A DNA stretch of 24,105 nt from an uncultured Candidatus Melainabacteria bacterium (GCA_934754775.1 CAKVIM010000022.1:1-24105); one strand, 5' to 3'; counted from the stretch's first letter, positions 1 to 8,480 are shown. The notes: generated by a model not told the origin, from the letters alone. Translations and numbers: made by a program.

Positions 1-68
1 GTAGCTCAGCTGGATAGAGCATCTGCCTTCTAAGCAGAGGGTCGCGCGTTCGAATCGCGCCAGGCGTA
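1..68 (+). tRNA. tRNA-Arg(TCT), 5' end cut by window
   Basis: This is the 3' part of a tRNA. The window opens at the last acceptor base, followed by TA and the D-arm (GCTC...GAGC). The anticodon stem TCTGC/GCAGA is at 22-26 and 34-38, and the loop carries anticodon TCT at 29-31, which decodes AGA (Arg). The T-stem GCGCG/CGCGC with loop TTCGAAT is at 44-60. The 3' acceptor strand CAGGCGT and discriminator A end at 68. CCA is not encoded. About six 5' acceptor bases lie outside the window. Confidence 0.93.
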
Positions 69-76
69 TTTTTTGT

Positions 77-104
77 AAAAAGAGCCACTTAAGTGGCTCT
101 TTTA
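77..104. terminator. Bidirectional intrinsic terminator (tRNA-Arg / flavodoxin)
   Basis: A perfect palindrome with core AGAGCCACTT/AAGTGGCTCT is flanked by A-run and T-run. It follows the tRNA on the plus strand and the flavodoxin gene on the minus strand, so it can end both transcripts. Confidence 0.85.
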
Positions 105-121
105 CTGTATTAATAACTCTT

Positions 122-601
122 TTAATTTAGTCCTTGAATCCAGCTATTAATCTCGGCTTGGATGTTGTTGCCGCCACGACCTGCGATAACCAGTGGTTTT
201 AAAACTTTTGAACCTTTTGCCATCTTACCCATATCTTCTGCGATTGTATAACCGCCGCCACCGCCGTGGGTTACAAATGGAATAATTGTTTTGCCTTCAA
301 AATTGTTTTCACTCAAGAATGTTTTAATAGCCGGAGCCATTTCGTACCACCATGCCGGAGTACCAATAAATATTATGTCATAGTCTGAAACATCGCCATT
401 ATTTTTTAATTTCGGTAAAATGCTTTCTTCGTGTTGTTTTTTAGCAATTCCATACGCTGTTTCGTGGTAGTTTTTCGGGTACTCGGTTTCTGTTTCTATC
501 TGAAACATTTCGCCGCCTACCGTATTGTGGATTTTTTCGGCAACAAATTTGGTGTTCCCGCTCCAAGAAAAATACGCAATTAAGATTTTTTTATCGCTCA
601 T
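122..601 (-). CDS. Flavodoxin (flavodoxin_4-like)
   Basis: A 159-aa FMN-binding electron-transfer or quinone-reductase-like protein, probably cytosolic. The N-terminus has the beta1 strand ILIAYFS followed by the FMN phosphate-binding loop SWSGNTK (residues 12-18). The mid-region FIGTPAWWYEMAPAIKTFL and the later FVTHGGGGGYT loop fit the isoalloxazine-contacting loops of short flavodoxins. The length matches a single flavodoxin domain. The ATG is preceded by a strong AAGGAGG ribosome site. It is transcribed divergently from glucose-6-phosphate isomerase across 128 bp. The family includes many reductases of unassigned substrate, so the physiological partner cannot be named. Confidence 0.88.
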   Translation of the reverse strand: MSDKKILIAYFSWSGNTKFVAEKIHNTVGGEMFQIETETEYPKNYHETAYGIAKKQHEESILPKLKNNGDVSDYDIIFIGTPAWWYEMAPAIKTFLSENNFEGKTIIPFVTHGGGGGYTIAEDMGKMAKGSKVLKPLVIAGRGGNNIQAEINSWIQGLN

Positions 602-729
602 AAAACCTCCTTGTGGTTCTTTCTTTTATATATTATAAAAAATTGTTTCAAAAAATAAAACCCCTTAGTGTAATAAATTAAAAATCCGCTATTCTTTGTG
701 CTATCATATAGAAAAAAGGAGAGTTAAAC

Positions 730-2028
730 ATGTTAACTAAAAATTCATCATTAAGAACAGTTTTCACAGGTGTTGATTTTTCAAAATATTCTTCAAAGAC
801 ATCTGAATTTGTTCAAGAATTCTCTTCTCGTGCAAACAAAGAAGGCAAATTTTTGAACTGGGTAAATTTACCACAAGAACAGTTAAAGAGATTGGACGAT
901 ATCTACTCTTTAGCATCAAGATTAAAAGCTCAAACAGGCGTTAATAAACTTAGCGTTATGGGTATTGGCGGTTCTAAGCACACTGTAGAGCATATGCTTG
1001 GTATCAATGGCTTGAACATCAATTCTGATTCAATCTTCTTCTATTCAGATGTGGATTCTATCAGTTTTGCAAGATTCTTGCATAAATTAGGTAACGATGT
1101 TTTATCATCAAACTACTTAATTGCTTCTAAATCAGGTTCAACTTTTGAAACAAAAGATGGTTTCTTGAGAATTCAAAAAATGTTGGAAGACGCTTATATG
1201 GCAAAAGGTCAATCAGCAGAAGAAGCTAAAAAATCAGCAGCTAAACACTTTATCGCTGTAACAGATAAAAATGCTGAAAAAAGCGAACTTAGAAGAAGTT
1301 CAATTGAAAGCGGCTGGTTAGGTGATTTGTTTATTCATGATGATGTTGGCGGAAGATTTTCAGCATTTGATGACCACGCTTTGTTCACATTAGCATTTGC
1401 TGGCATGAAGAAAGAAGATATGGCTTCAATGTTACGTTCTGCACAAGAGATTTCTTCTCAATCACTCTCAGCTGATTTAGAAATCAATGATGCTTTAAAA
1501 GAAGGTATTTTCTGGGCTGACGCTAAACTTAACGGTATTTCTGCTTCTGTTCACCAATATATGGGTTCAATGTTTGAAAATACAGTTTACTGGCATGCTC
1601 AAATGCAAAACGAATCAGTAAAAGATACATTGAAACAGATTGCAAAAGTTCCGGATGCTATGCACCACTCAGCAGAAGCACACTTTAATCCTGCTAACAA
1701 GTTAGTTTTTGCTCTAACTGTCCCAATAGATAACGGTGTTTGTGCTGAAAATGCAGAAGCTTATATCGGAGCTTTAACTAAGTCTTATGAATCAACCGGT
1801 GCGTTCTTTAAAGAATATGTTGAAACCAATTCTTTGGGCTTGACTCCGGAAGCAGCTGGTGCAGTAACTCAATTGAGAGCATTTGCAACTTGCTACCAAG
1901 AAATTGTTGAAGCAGTTATGCAAAACAAACAACTTCCTGAAGTTCTAGACAGCGTACTTCAACCACACGTAGAATTCTACAAAAAGAATTTGAAGGGCGG
2001 AGTTGTTGTTCCTGGTAGAATTTCTTAG
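730..2028 (+). CDS. pgi: Glucose-6-phosphate isomerase
   Basis: A 432-aa enzyme interconverting glucose 6-phosphate and fructose 6-phosphate in cytosolic glycolysis/gluconeogenesis. It shows the two SIS-type sugar-phosphate-binding regions of the family: GIGGS near residues 78-82 with a following helix, and SKSGST at 133-138, the phosphate-binding serine/threonine loop. The DDVGGRFS segment (204-211) matches the conserved (D/V)GGR(F/Y)S signature. QNESVKDT and the C-terminal helix LTPEAAGAVTQLRAF are also family-like. It is shorter than E. coli-type enzymes (about 550 aa) and close to the short bacterial form (about 450). An AAAGGAG ribosome site precedes the ATG. It appears monocistronic, with a terminator directly downstream. 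Confidence 0.93.
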   Translation: MLTKNSSLRTVFTGVDFSKYSSKTSEFVQEFSSRANKEGKFLNWVNLPQEQLKRLDDIYSLASRLKAQTGVNKLSVMGIGGSKHTVEHMLGINGLNINSDSIFFYSDVDSISFARFLHKLGNDVLSSNYLIASKSGSTFETKDGFLRIQKMLEDAYMAKGQSAEEAKKSAAKHFIAVTDKNAEKSELRRSSIESGWLGDLFIHDDVGGRFSAFDDHALFTLAFAGMKKEDMASMLRSAQEISSQSLSADLEINDALKEGIFWADAKLNGISASVHQYMGSMFENTVYWHAQMQNESVKDTLKQIAKVPDAMHHSAEAHFNPANKLVFALTVPIDNGVCAENAEAYIGALTKSYESTGAFFKEYVETNSLGLTPEAAGAVTQLRAFATCYQEIVEAVMQNKQLPEVLDSVLQPHVEFYKKNLKGGVVVPGRIS

Positions 2029-2050
2029 TTGAATTCAAAATTAATATTAA

Positions 2051-2084
2051 GCGGCTCAATGAATCTCATTGAGCCGCCTTTTTT
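2051..2084 (+). terminator. Intrinsic terminator of pgi
   Basis: A 12-bp stem (GCGGCTCAATGA with its complement, arms 2051-2062 and 2066-2077) has a 3-nt loop and a run of T. It lies 22 bp after the pgi stop. Confidence 0.9.
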
Positions 2085-2091
2085 ATATCCG

Positions 2092-2119
2092 TGAAATATT
2101 CCAAAACATCTGCTATAAT
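2092..2119 (+). promoter_or_regulatory. Promoter of sugar transporter
   Basis: An extended -10 (TGcTATAAT, hexamer at 2114-2119) lies 44 bp before the transporter ATG. A weak -35 TGAAAT is at 2092-2097 with a 16-bp spacer. This is read by eye only. Confidence 0.5.
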
Positions 2120-2162
2120 GAATTTAGAATAGAAAACGTGTTTATATTATAGAGGTGATTAT

Positions 2163-3518
2163 ATGAAGTACATTTGGCTGTATGTTGTGGCAATTGTAGC
2201 GTCTTTGGGCGGTTTGTTATCCGGCTATGATACGGGGGTAATTTCCGGAGCACTTCTTTTTATAAACGAAACTTGGATATTGCCTGATACACTTCAAGGA
2301 TTTTTGGTAAGCTCTGTTTTAATTGGTGCAGTGCTGGGTGCTGCGACTAATGGCGTTTTGGCGGATATGTTCGGCAGAAAAAAGATAATTATGGCGACGG
2401 CTGTGATTTTTATTGCAGGTTCTATAATGTGTGCGTTCGCTCCAAATGTTTATGTGCTTATTATTTCAAGGATTTTTGTCGGGTTTGCGGTTGGAATTGT
2501 AAACTTTGTTGTTCCTCTTTATCTTTCTGAAATCTCTCCGAAACAACTTAGAGGAACGTTGGTTTCTCTTTATCAGTGGGCAATTACGGCGGGAATATTG
2601 TTTTCGTATTTTATAAATGCAGCATTTGCTCAAGCGGTATATAATTGGCGTTGGATGCTCTTTGCCGGCGTGCTTCCGGGATTGATTTTGTTTGTCGGAA
2701 TGTGCTTGATGTCAGATACTCCGAGATGGCTTGTTAGCAAAAATCGAGATGACGAGGCAAAAAATGTATTCAAGAAAATTGAGCCGGATGTTGATGTAGA
2801 AAAAGAGGTTGGCGATATCAAATCGACTTTGCAGTCTGAGGGAGAGGAAAAACAGTTCCGTTTCAAAAAATGGATGATAATGCCGTTTGTTGTCGGAGTC
2901 GGAATTATGTTTGCTCAGATTTGTACGGGGATTAACACAATAATTTATTATGCTCCAACTATATTCAAAACCGCAGGTTTTGACAGTAATTTGACTGCAA
3001 TATATGCGACAACCGGTATCGGGGTTGTTAATTTTGTAATGACGATTGTTGCGGTATTCTTTACGGACAAAATCGGACGAAAACCGTTGCTTTATTTCGG
3101 TTTAACGGGGGTTATGCTGAGCTTGTTCGCTTTGGGTACTTCGTTTGCCTTTGCGAGTGTATTGGGTTCAAGTTTAAAATGGGTTGCTGTCGGAAGCTTG
3201 GTTACTTATATAATTTGTTTTGCAATGAGCCTTGGGCCTATTGGCTGGATACTTGTTTCAGAAGTTTTTCCGCTCAAAATAAGAGGAATTGCAATGAGTA
3301 TTTGTACCGTTTCAAACTTTGCGTTCAATTTCTTTGTTGTGGGGAGTTTTCCTATTCTGTTGCATAGAGTCGGCGGGGCGTGGACATTCTGGATGTTTGG
3401 ATTTGTGTCATTGCTTTGTATAATTTTTGTTTATTTCTTTGTACCGGAAACAAAGGGGATTTCTTTGGAACAAATTGAGTCAAATTGGCGTCGTGGCGTC
3501 GCCCCGAGAAAGTTTTAG
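2163..3518 (+). CDS. Sugar porter-family MFS transporter (sugar:H+ symporter)
   Basis: A 451-aa inner-membrane transporter of the Major Facilitator Superfamily sugar porter family (XylE/GalP/AraE/GLUT type), with about 12 hydrophobic segments. Family motifs appear in order: GYDTGVISGALLFI in TM1; DMFGRKK between TM2 and TM3; RIFVGFAVG in TM4; YLSEISPKQLRG; the PESPRWL-like SDTPRWL after TM6; QICTGINTIIYYAPTIF in TM7; DKIGRKPLL; GPIGWILVSEVFPLKIRG around TM10; and the terminal PETKG. The length is typical. Family knowledge supports import of a pentose or hexose with a proton; the exact sugar is not readable. The position next to pgi fits sugar catabolism. An AGAGGTG ribosome site precedes the ATG. 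Confidence 0.93.
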   Translation: MKYIWLYVVAIVASLGGLLSGYDTGVISGALLFINETWILPDTLQGFLVSSVLIGAVLGAATNGVLADMFGRKKIIMATAVIFIAGSIMCAFAPNVYVLIISRIFVGFAVGIVNFVVPLYLSEISPKQLRGTLVSLYQWAITAGILFSYFINAAFAQAVYNWRWMLFAGVLPGLILFVGMCLMSDTPRWLVSKNRDDEAKNVFKKIEPDVDVEKEVGDIKSTLQSEGEEKQFRFKKWMIMPFVVGVGIMFAQICTGINTIIYYAPTIFKTAGFDSNLTAIYATTGIGVVNFVMTIVAVFFTDKIGRKPLLYFGLTGVMLSLFALGTSFAFASVLGSSLKWVAVGSLVTYIICFAMSLGPIGWILVSEVFPLKIRGIAMSICTVSNFAFNFFVVGSFPILLHRVGGAWTFWMFGFVSLLCIIFVYFFVPETKGISLEQIESNWRRGVAPRKF

Positions 3519-3560
3519 AACAATAGCTCCCTCTCCTTCTGGAGAAGGAGCTATTGTTCT
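3517..3560. repeat. Long inverted repeat over the transporter stop codon, no T-tract
   Basis: Perfect 14-bp arms (AGAACAATAGCTCC at 3517-3530 and its complement at 3547-3560) enclose a further 5-bp stem. The left arm begins inside the TAG stop. It is followed by aataaa rather than a T-run, so it is not a classical intrinsic terminator. Confidence 0.85.
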
Positions 3561-3788
3561 AATAAATCTGAGTTGCGAATGCGGTTGAGGTTCTATATTA
3601 TATTCTTCATTTTCTTTTCTTTATTGCGAAAAAAGAAAAGAAAACGAAGCAAAAGAAAAGAAATGACGCACTGTTTTCTACAACCTTACGGTTGTTGTTT
3701 AAATTGCTCTTGCAGGCAGAGCCTGCACTTTCACACTCGCTAAAAACGCTCGTGGTGCTAAAGTCGTTCATCCCGTAAGGGCAAAATT
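3561..3788. repeat. Hairpin-rich intergenic stretch, probable dispersed repeat
   Basis: No convincing gene is present. The stretch holds a purine/pyrimidine inverted repeat (TTTTCTTTTCTTT at 3610-3622 against AAAGAAAAGAAAA at 3632-3644), the small hairpin ACAACC-ttac-GGTTGT (3680-3695), and TGCAGGC-aga-GCCTGCA (3711-3727). This mix resembles dispersed palindromic intergenic repeats. Being repeated genome-wide cannot be shown from one copy. Confidence 0.5.
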
Positions 3789-4007
3789 CTATTCAAAAAA
3801 CGATTGTGGCTTCTTACCAAAACATTTTGCTATATTCAATAGCATTTGCAAACCTATTTGCTCGTGGTAGTTTTCCAGTCTGCTGACGTATTCTCTAGAA
3901 CAACCAATTTTTTCGGCAAAACATTCCTGTGAAAGTCCTTGAGCAACTCTCAATGACTTAATATTATCAGCGATAATTTTATAATAATTAGGAAAATTGT
4001 CTTGCAT
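3789..4007 (-). CDS. Small XRE-family HTH regulator
   Basis: A 72-aa protein that is essentially one Cro/C1-type helix-turn-helix DNA-binding domain. The run LRVAQGLSQECFAEKIG, then CSREYVSRLEN (recognition helix), then MLLNIAKCFGKKPQSFFE matches the five-helix XRE fold, with the usual GLSQ and SRLE signatures. No effector domain is present. It stands alone between the hairpin-rich stretch and the gltX terminator. It could be an orphan regulator or a remnant of a mobile module. The ribosome site is weak (a GAG about 9 nt before the ATG), so expression may be low. Its target is unknown. Confidence 0.8.
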   Translation of the reverse strand: MQDNFPNYYKIIADNIKSLRVAQGLSQECFAEKIGCSREYVSRLENYHEQIGLQMLLNIAKCFGKKPQSFFE

Positions 4008-4072
4008 AAGTTAAATTCTCGTATTTTATAAAACTTAATACTAAGAAGTAATATATCATAAAATAATAATAT

Positions 4073-4112
4073 AAAAAACGAGGTCAAAACGAAAGTTTTG
4101 ACCTCGTTTTTT
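4073..4112. terminator. Intrinsic terminator of gltX (symmetrical)
   Basis: A 12-bp perfect stem (CGAGGTCAAAAC at 4079-4090, complement at 4095-4106) has a GAAA tetraloop, A6 on the left and T6 on the right. On the minus strand it lies just after the gltX stop. Confidence 0.9.
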
Positions 4113-4127
4113 ATTCTATTCACTCAA

Positions 4128-5597
4128 CTACAAGATAGCTGCTTTAGCTCTCTTGATAGAGTTTTCTTTGCCTAAGATTGCGAGGATTGCAACCATATCA
4201 GCACCGCAAGTTCTGCCTGTAATAGCAGCTCTTACTGCCCACATAGTGAATTTAGGCTTGTAACCTTTTTCTTCTTTGAATTTGCCACGGAATTCTTCCA
4301 ACTTGTGGTGTAAGTTTTCTTCTGTCCATTCCCAACCTTCGGCTTGTTCAACGAATGTTTTTAGAACATCTTGAGAAAGCTCTGTTGAAAGCACTTCTTC
4401 TTTAGCCTTAGGGTCGATTTCAACCTTGTCGCCGCCGAAGAAATATGAAACAGCGTCAGTGATATCAGAAAGAAGAACCAATGGCTCACGAGTAATTTCT
4501 ATCATTCTGTCGAATTGTGCTTCTGTAAGCTCTGTTAAGTCGTATTTTGTTAAATACTTCTTAAGTTTTTCTTTCAAAACATCCATTGGCAACATTTTGA
4601 TGTAGTGGCTGTTCATCCATTTCAATTTATCGTATTCGAAAATTGAGTTAGAAGAAGAAATTTCGCCGATTCTGAAATCTTTTGCGATTTCGTCGACTGT
4701 CTTAATTTCTTGTCCGTCAGAAGGAGCCCATCCAAGTAATGCAACGAAGTTTACAAGAGCTTCTGTCAAATAACCTTGTTCGACGAAGTCTGAAACAGCT
4801 GTTGCACCGTGTCTTTTTGAAAGTTTGCTTCTATCTGGTGCCAAAATCATACCTAAGTGGCCGAATCTAGGAACTTCAAAACCTAAAGCTTCAAAGATTA
4901 AGATTTGCTTGTATGTGTTAGAGATGTGGTCTTCACCTCTGATAACGTGAGATATTTTCATCAAAGCATCGTCGATTACAACTGCGTAGTTGTATGTTGG
5001 AGCTCCGTTTGATTTCATGATAACGAAATCGCCGATAAGGTTTGTGTCCATGTGCAACTTGCCTTTTACAAGGTCGTCGAATTCAAGGATTGATGTGTCG
5101 TGGAAAGCTTTTTGAGCTTTTGCTACGTTAAATCTGATAGCAGGTTTTCTGCCTTCAGCTCTAAGTTTAGCTTTTTCTTCTTCAGTTAAGTTTTCGCACT
5201 TTTTAGAATAAACGTAAGCTTTTTTGTTTTTGGTAGCTTCTTCTTTTTCAGCTTCTAATTCTTCCGGTGTGCAGAAGCATTCGTAAGCAAAACCTTCGTC
5301 TAAAAGCTTTTGGATGTATTTTGGATAAATATCAAATCTTTGTGACTGAGTATAAGGGCCGTAATCTCCGCCTACGTCCGGACCTTCATCCCAGTTTAAA
5401 CCTAATGCTTTTAAGCTGTCGAAAATATTGTCAACATAAGCTTGACTGGTTCTTTCTGCATCAGTATCTTCTATTCTTAAGATAAACTTACCGTTGTTTT
5501 TCTTTGCAAACAAATAGTTAAATAAAGCTGTTCTTGCCGTACCGACGTGAAGATTACCACTTGGTGACGGTGCTATTCTTACTCTTACTTCTGACAT
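4128..5597 (-). CDS. gltX: Glutamate--tRNA ligase
   Basis: A 489-aa class I aminoacyl-tRNA synthetase that charges tRNA-Glu in the cytosol. The HIGH-like motif is in PSPSGNLHVGT (residues 11-20), followed by LRIEDTDAERT (40-50). The KMSKS equivalent is KLSKR (258-262) in DRSKLSKRHG. The C-terminal anticodon-binding helical region continues to the end, and the length is normal. An upstream in-frame ATG would add 27 residues, but MSEVRVRIAPSPSG is chosen because AAGGAAGG lies about 9 nt before it and the family begins here. Whether the enzyme also misacylates tRNA-Gln (non-discriminating form) cannot be read directly. It is divergent from the glycosyltransferase operon. Confidence 0.96.
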   Translation of the reverse strand: MSEVRVRIAPSPSGNLHVGTARTALFNYLFAKKNNGKFILRIEDTDAERTSQAYVDNIFDSLKALGLNWDEGPDVGGDYGPYTQSQRFDIYPKYIQKLLDEGFAYECFCTPEELEAEKEEATKNKKAYVYSKKCENLTEEEKAKLRAEGRKPAIRFNVAKAQKAFHDTSILEFDDLVKGKLHMDTNLIGDFVIMKSNGAPTYNYAVVIDDALMKISHVIRGEDHISNTYKQILIFEALGFEVPRFGHLGMILAPDRSKLSKRHGATAVSDFVEQGYLTEALVNFVALLGWAPSDGQEIKTVDEIAKDFRIGEISSSNSIFEYDKLKWMNSHYIKMLPMDVLKEKLKKYLTKYDLTELTEAQFDRMIEITREPLVLLSDITDAVSYFFGGDKVEIDPKAKEEVLSTELSQDVLKTFVEQAEGWEWTEENLHHKLEEFRGKFKEEKGYKPKFTMWAVRAAITGRTCGADMVAILAILGKENSIKRAKAAIL

Positions 5598-5714
5598 AAT
5601 GTGTAATCCTTCCTTTTGTTTATTTATGCTCATATTATCCCACAAACAAAAACTTTGGAACAGATTTGTTAATTTCATTAAGCGAGAAAGATTTTTTATG
5701 CTAAAATATTTTGT

Positions 5715-6662
5715 ATGGAAAAGGTCTTTGTAATTTTTAATACGACTTGTATTGGCGATATGCTTGTAACAAATACGCTTGTGCAGAATGTTAAGAGCTA
5801 TTATCCTGATTCAAAAGTTATTTTCGTGTGTAACGCTCCGTTTAAGGATGTTGCACTTTATCAAGACGGTGTTGATGAGGTTATTACTTATGATAAGAGT
5901 AAGCTCAAATCTTTGGGTAGTATTTTGAAGTTTGCGAAAAACTTTCCGTATAAGAAGCCGTTTGCGTCATTTGTTACGTATTCTAATGAACGTAACTTGC
6001 TGATATCACGTTTAATTGGTGCAAAACATATTATTTCAAATCACAAATGCGGATTGTGGAATACAAAAGAAAAATTTGAGATGAAGAATTATGTTCATAT
6101 GAAAGACAAGTGGGGTGGACTTATTGAGCCGTTGGTCGGTGAACATAAAAATCTTCCGATAAAATATTGCCCGCCGGAGGTGGATTCGCCGGTTGTTCAG
6201 AAGGTAAAGGAACTTAAAAATCCGGTTGTATTATGTACAACTAGTAATTTTTATAAAAAAGATATGAAGGTTGAAGATTGTGCCAATATTGTTACAAGGC
6301 TTCAAGAGAACGGCTATAGCCCAATTCTGACAGGAGCGGGTGCTACAGCGAGAAAATTTGCAACTGATTTGAAAAAATACGGATGCTTTGAGTTTTTGGA
6401 TTTAACCGATTGCACTTCATTTGCAGAACTTGCGAATATTTTGAAGATTTCAAACAGATGTATAACCGTGGATACTGGAACGTTGCACTTTGCAAACGCA
6501 CTTCAAGTGCCGGTAGTAGAAGTTTTTTATGCCGGATGTGAAGACATGTGGGGCTCAGATGAAACTTTGTATCCTGCAAAGATTTTGGCTGGCGAGGTTG
6601 AGCCGGAAGAACTTATGAGAGCTTTTGAGGAACTGAATAATGAAGTTTGTGCAGTACTTTGA
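5715..6662 (+). CDS. Glycosyltransferase family 9 (heptosyltransferase-like)
   Basis: A 315-aa protein of the GT9/ADP-heptose:LPS heptosyltransferase type (GT-B fold). The N-terminus FNTTCIGDMLVTNTLVQNVK (residues 8-27) matches the GT9 opening, a glycine-aspartate loop followed by T-x(2)-L and a helix. The C-terminal half has LTGAGAT, then TSFAELANILKISNRCITVDTGTLHFANAL, the conserved nucleotide-sugar-binding region with the D-T/S-G-x-x-H pattern. It probably builds lipopolysaccharide core or another surface glycan on the inner leaflet. It is the first gene of a three-gene overlapping operon. The start lacks a ribosome site and sits about 8 nt after a possible -10 (TAAAAT at 5702-5707), suggesting a leaderless mRNA. 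Confidence 0.87.
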   Translation: MEKVFVIFNTTCIGDMLVTNTLVQNVKSYYPDSKVIFVCNAPFKDVALYQDGVDEVITYDKSKLKSLGSILKFAKNFPYKKPFASFVTYSNERNLLISRLIGAKHIISNHKCGLWNTKEKFEMKNYVHMKDKWGGLIEPLVGEHKNLPIKYCPPEVDSPVVQKVKELKNPVVLCTTSNFYKKDMKVEDCANIVTRLQENGYSPILTGAGATARKFATDLKKYGCFEFLDLTDCTSFAELANILKISNRCITVDTGTLHFANALQVPVVEVFYAGCEDMWGSDETLYPAKILAGEVEPEELMRAFEELNNEVCAVL

Positions 6663-7551
6663 TGGTCATATTGTTATTAATCTTTTTGGTTTGCTAATTA
6701 GGATTAAACATAGTTTTAAGTATAATTGTCCTGAAGTGACCGAGTGCGGCGTGCAGGAAAATCCTGAAAAGATAGTTGTTTCTCTGACGAGCTTTCCGCA
6801 GAGAATTAATATAGTTGTTAAAACTATAAAAACGCTTTTAACGCAGACACTTAAGCCGGATGTAGTTGTACTTTGGCTTGCAGAAGAACAGTTCCCGAAT
6901 AAGGAAGCTGATTTGCCGCAGGAATTGTTGGATTTGAGAAACGTTGGACTTACGATTGACTGGTATAAGGATATTCGTTCTTACAAAAAAATTATTCCGT
7001 CATTAAAAATGTACCCAAATTCAGTAATAATCACGACTGATGATGATATTTATTATGCACCAGATACGGTTGAAACTCTTTATAATTCGTATCTTGAACA
7101 CAAAAACGAAGTTCAGGCACATCGCTGTGACTGGCTTAATGTGGTTTCTAATCTTGAAAATGGTGAAAAAACAATTACTTGGGAAAAGACTCGTGAACTT
7201 TATAAGGACAAACATAGAGGGCAAGCGAGTTACCGTAACCGTTTAACCGGATATGGTGCTGTTTTGTATCCACCAAATTGCTTTTTTAAAGATGTTTGTG
7301 ACGAAGAACTTATCAAGAATACAATTCCGACTCACGATGATGTTTGGCTATGGGCAATGACGCTTTTGAACGGTTATAAAACCCGATTGGTGAAAGGATA
7401 TTCCGAATCGATTAATTATGTTGAGGATTCGCAGCAGTATGGGCTTTGTAAAGTCAATAAAAAAGGCGTTGGAACTTCTTTAGAGGACGCTTACACAATT
7501 ATTTTGAAACATTATCCGCAAATTATGGAAATTTTGGAGAAAGACGAATGA
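6640..7551 (+). CDS. Glycosyltransferase, GT-A type (GT2-like)
   Basis: A 303-aa putative glycosyltransferase. Its core begins KIVVSLTSFPQRINIVVKTI (44-63), then QTLKPDVVVLWLAEEQFP, then a DXD-type metal/nucleotide-sugar motif TTDDDIYY (132-139; acidic residues 134-136). THDDVWLWAM later in the protein is a likely catalytic/acceptor loop. This pattern belongs to GT-A fold enzymes near GT2 that often sit in surface-polysaccharide loci. The start overlaps the end of the GT9 gene by 23 nt and its end overlaps the next gene by ATGA, so the three are translationally coupled. The donor and acceptor sugars are unknown. The first ~40 residues are poorly conserved-looking. Confidence 0.75.
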   Translation: MKFVQYFDGHIVINLFGLLIRIKHSFKYNCPEVTECGVQENPEKIVVSLTSFPQRINIVVKTIKTLLTQTLKPDVVVLWLAEEQFPNKEADLPQELLDLRNVGLTIDWYKDIRSYKKIIPSLKMYPNSVIITTDDDIYYAPDTVETLYNSYLEHKNEVQAHRCDWLNVVSNLENGEKTITWEKTRELYKDKHRGQASYRNRLTGYGAVLYPPNCFFKDVCDEELIKNTIPTHDDVWLWAMTLLNGYKTRLVKGYSESINYVEDSQQYGLCKVNKKGVGTSLEDAYTIILKHYPQIMEILEKDE

Positions 7552-8480
7552 AAATTAATATAGCTTATGCACCTGATGATAAATACATAAATCAGACGGT
7601 TGTTTCAATGCAGAGTGCTGTTGAACATAATCCGGATGTTGAATTCATTATCATGTATTCAACTTTGACTGATGAAAGTATTAAAAAACTCGAGTCTGTC
7701 GGAGCTAAGCTTAGACTTATAAAAATGGATGAAAACCTGTTTTCGCATCTTACGCTTTCTCATTGGGTTACAGTTCAGGCGTGGTTTAGAATTAAGCTTC
7801 CTGATATGTGCCCGGACTTGGATAAAATCTTGTATTTGGATTGTGACACATTGGTTCGTGGAAATCTTGATGAATTGTTTTCAATTGATTTGAGTGGCAA
7901 ATATTTAGCTGGCGTAAAAGATGTTTGGGGTGTTGCTAAGTACGTGAAAAGACTTGGTATGAAAAGCCCTGTGTACGTAAATTCCGGCATGCTGCTTTTT
8001 AATTGCGACTTTTGTAGAGGTGAACATTTCTTTGATAAGGTTGTGGATTTTGCTCAAAATAATGGCAAGATAATCGAATTTTGTGATCAAGATTCAATTA
8101 ATAAGGTTGTTGACGAAGATAAAATCGTGCTGAGTCCTAAGTATAACTTGATGGACACGTGGTGGAGAGGTGGATATTACGAGTTTGAAGGCGAAGAAGA
8201 AACTGAATATCTTCAAGCAAAAGAGAACCCCGTTATTGCACATCTTACAGGCCTAAAACCTGCATTCAAGGGCTGCGGAAACAAATTTAAGGACGAATGG
8301 TGGGATGTCGCAAAACGTACGGCGATATATGATGAGCTGGTTAAGGATTACGAAGCTTCTAAAGCACCTTCAAATAAAGAACCGCTCTTGCGACAAATAT
8401 TTTCTATAAAGAATGAATACCACGGCAAAACAAAGTCAAAGATTATGCGAATTCTGGGCTTGAAGATTAAGTTAAAATAA
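7548..8480 (+). CDS. Glycosyltransferase family 8
   Basis: A 310-aa GT8 enzyme (LgtC/RfaI-like retaining galactosyl- or glucosyltransferase). Typical features are the N-terminus INIAYAPDDKYINQTVVSM (3-21), the RIKLPDMCPDLDKILYLDCDTLV stretch with the DXD motif DCD at 98-100, YVNSGMLLFNC, and the C-terminal HLTGLKPAFKGCG, a counterpart of the family's H-x(2)-G-x-x-K-P-W metal/phosphate ligand region (here K-P-A). Its start codon overlaps the previous stop (ATGA). It completes the surface-glycan operon and is followed by a strong palindrome. Family assignment is firm; the sugar transferred is not determinable. Confidence 0.9.
   Translation: MKINIAYAPDDKYINQTVVSMQSAVEHNPDVEFIIMYSTLTDESIKKLESVGAKLRLIKMDENLFSHLTLSHWVTVQAWFRIKLPDMCPDLDKILYLDCDTLVRGNLDELFSIDLSGKYLAGVKDVWGVAKYVKRLGMKSPVYVNSGMLLFNCDFCRGEHFFDKVVDFAQNNGKIIEFCDQDSINKVVDEDKIVLSPKYNLMDTWWRGGYYEFEGEEETEYLQAKENPVIAHLTGLKPAFKGCGNKFKDEWWDVAKRTAIYDELVKDYEASKAPSNKEPLLRQIFSIKNEYHGKTKSKIMRILGLKIKLK

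Noticed and set aside
3661..3788. Possible minus-strand coding sequence within the hairpin-rich tract
   Set aside because: Reading frames there are short, lack a ribosome site and coincide with palindromes, so a repeat is a better explanation.
5598..5678. 27-residue N-terminal extension of GluRS
   Set aside because: The family starts at the R-x-A-P-S-P-S-G region, and the ribosome site sits correctly before the internal ATG.
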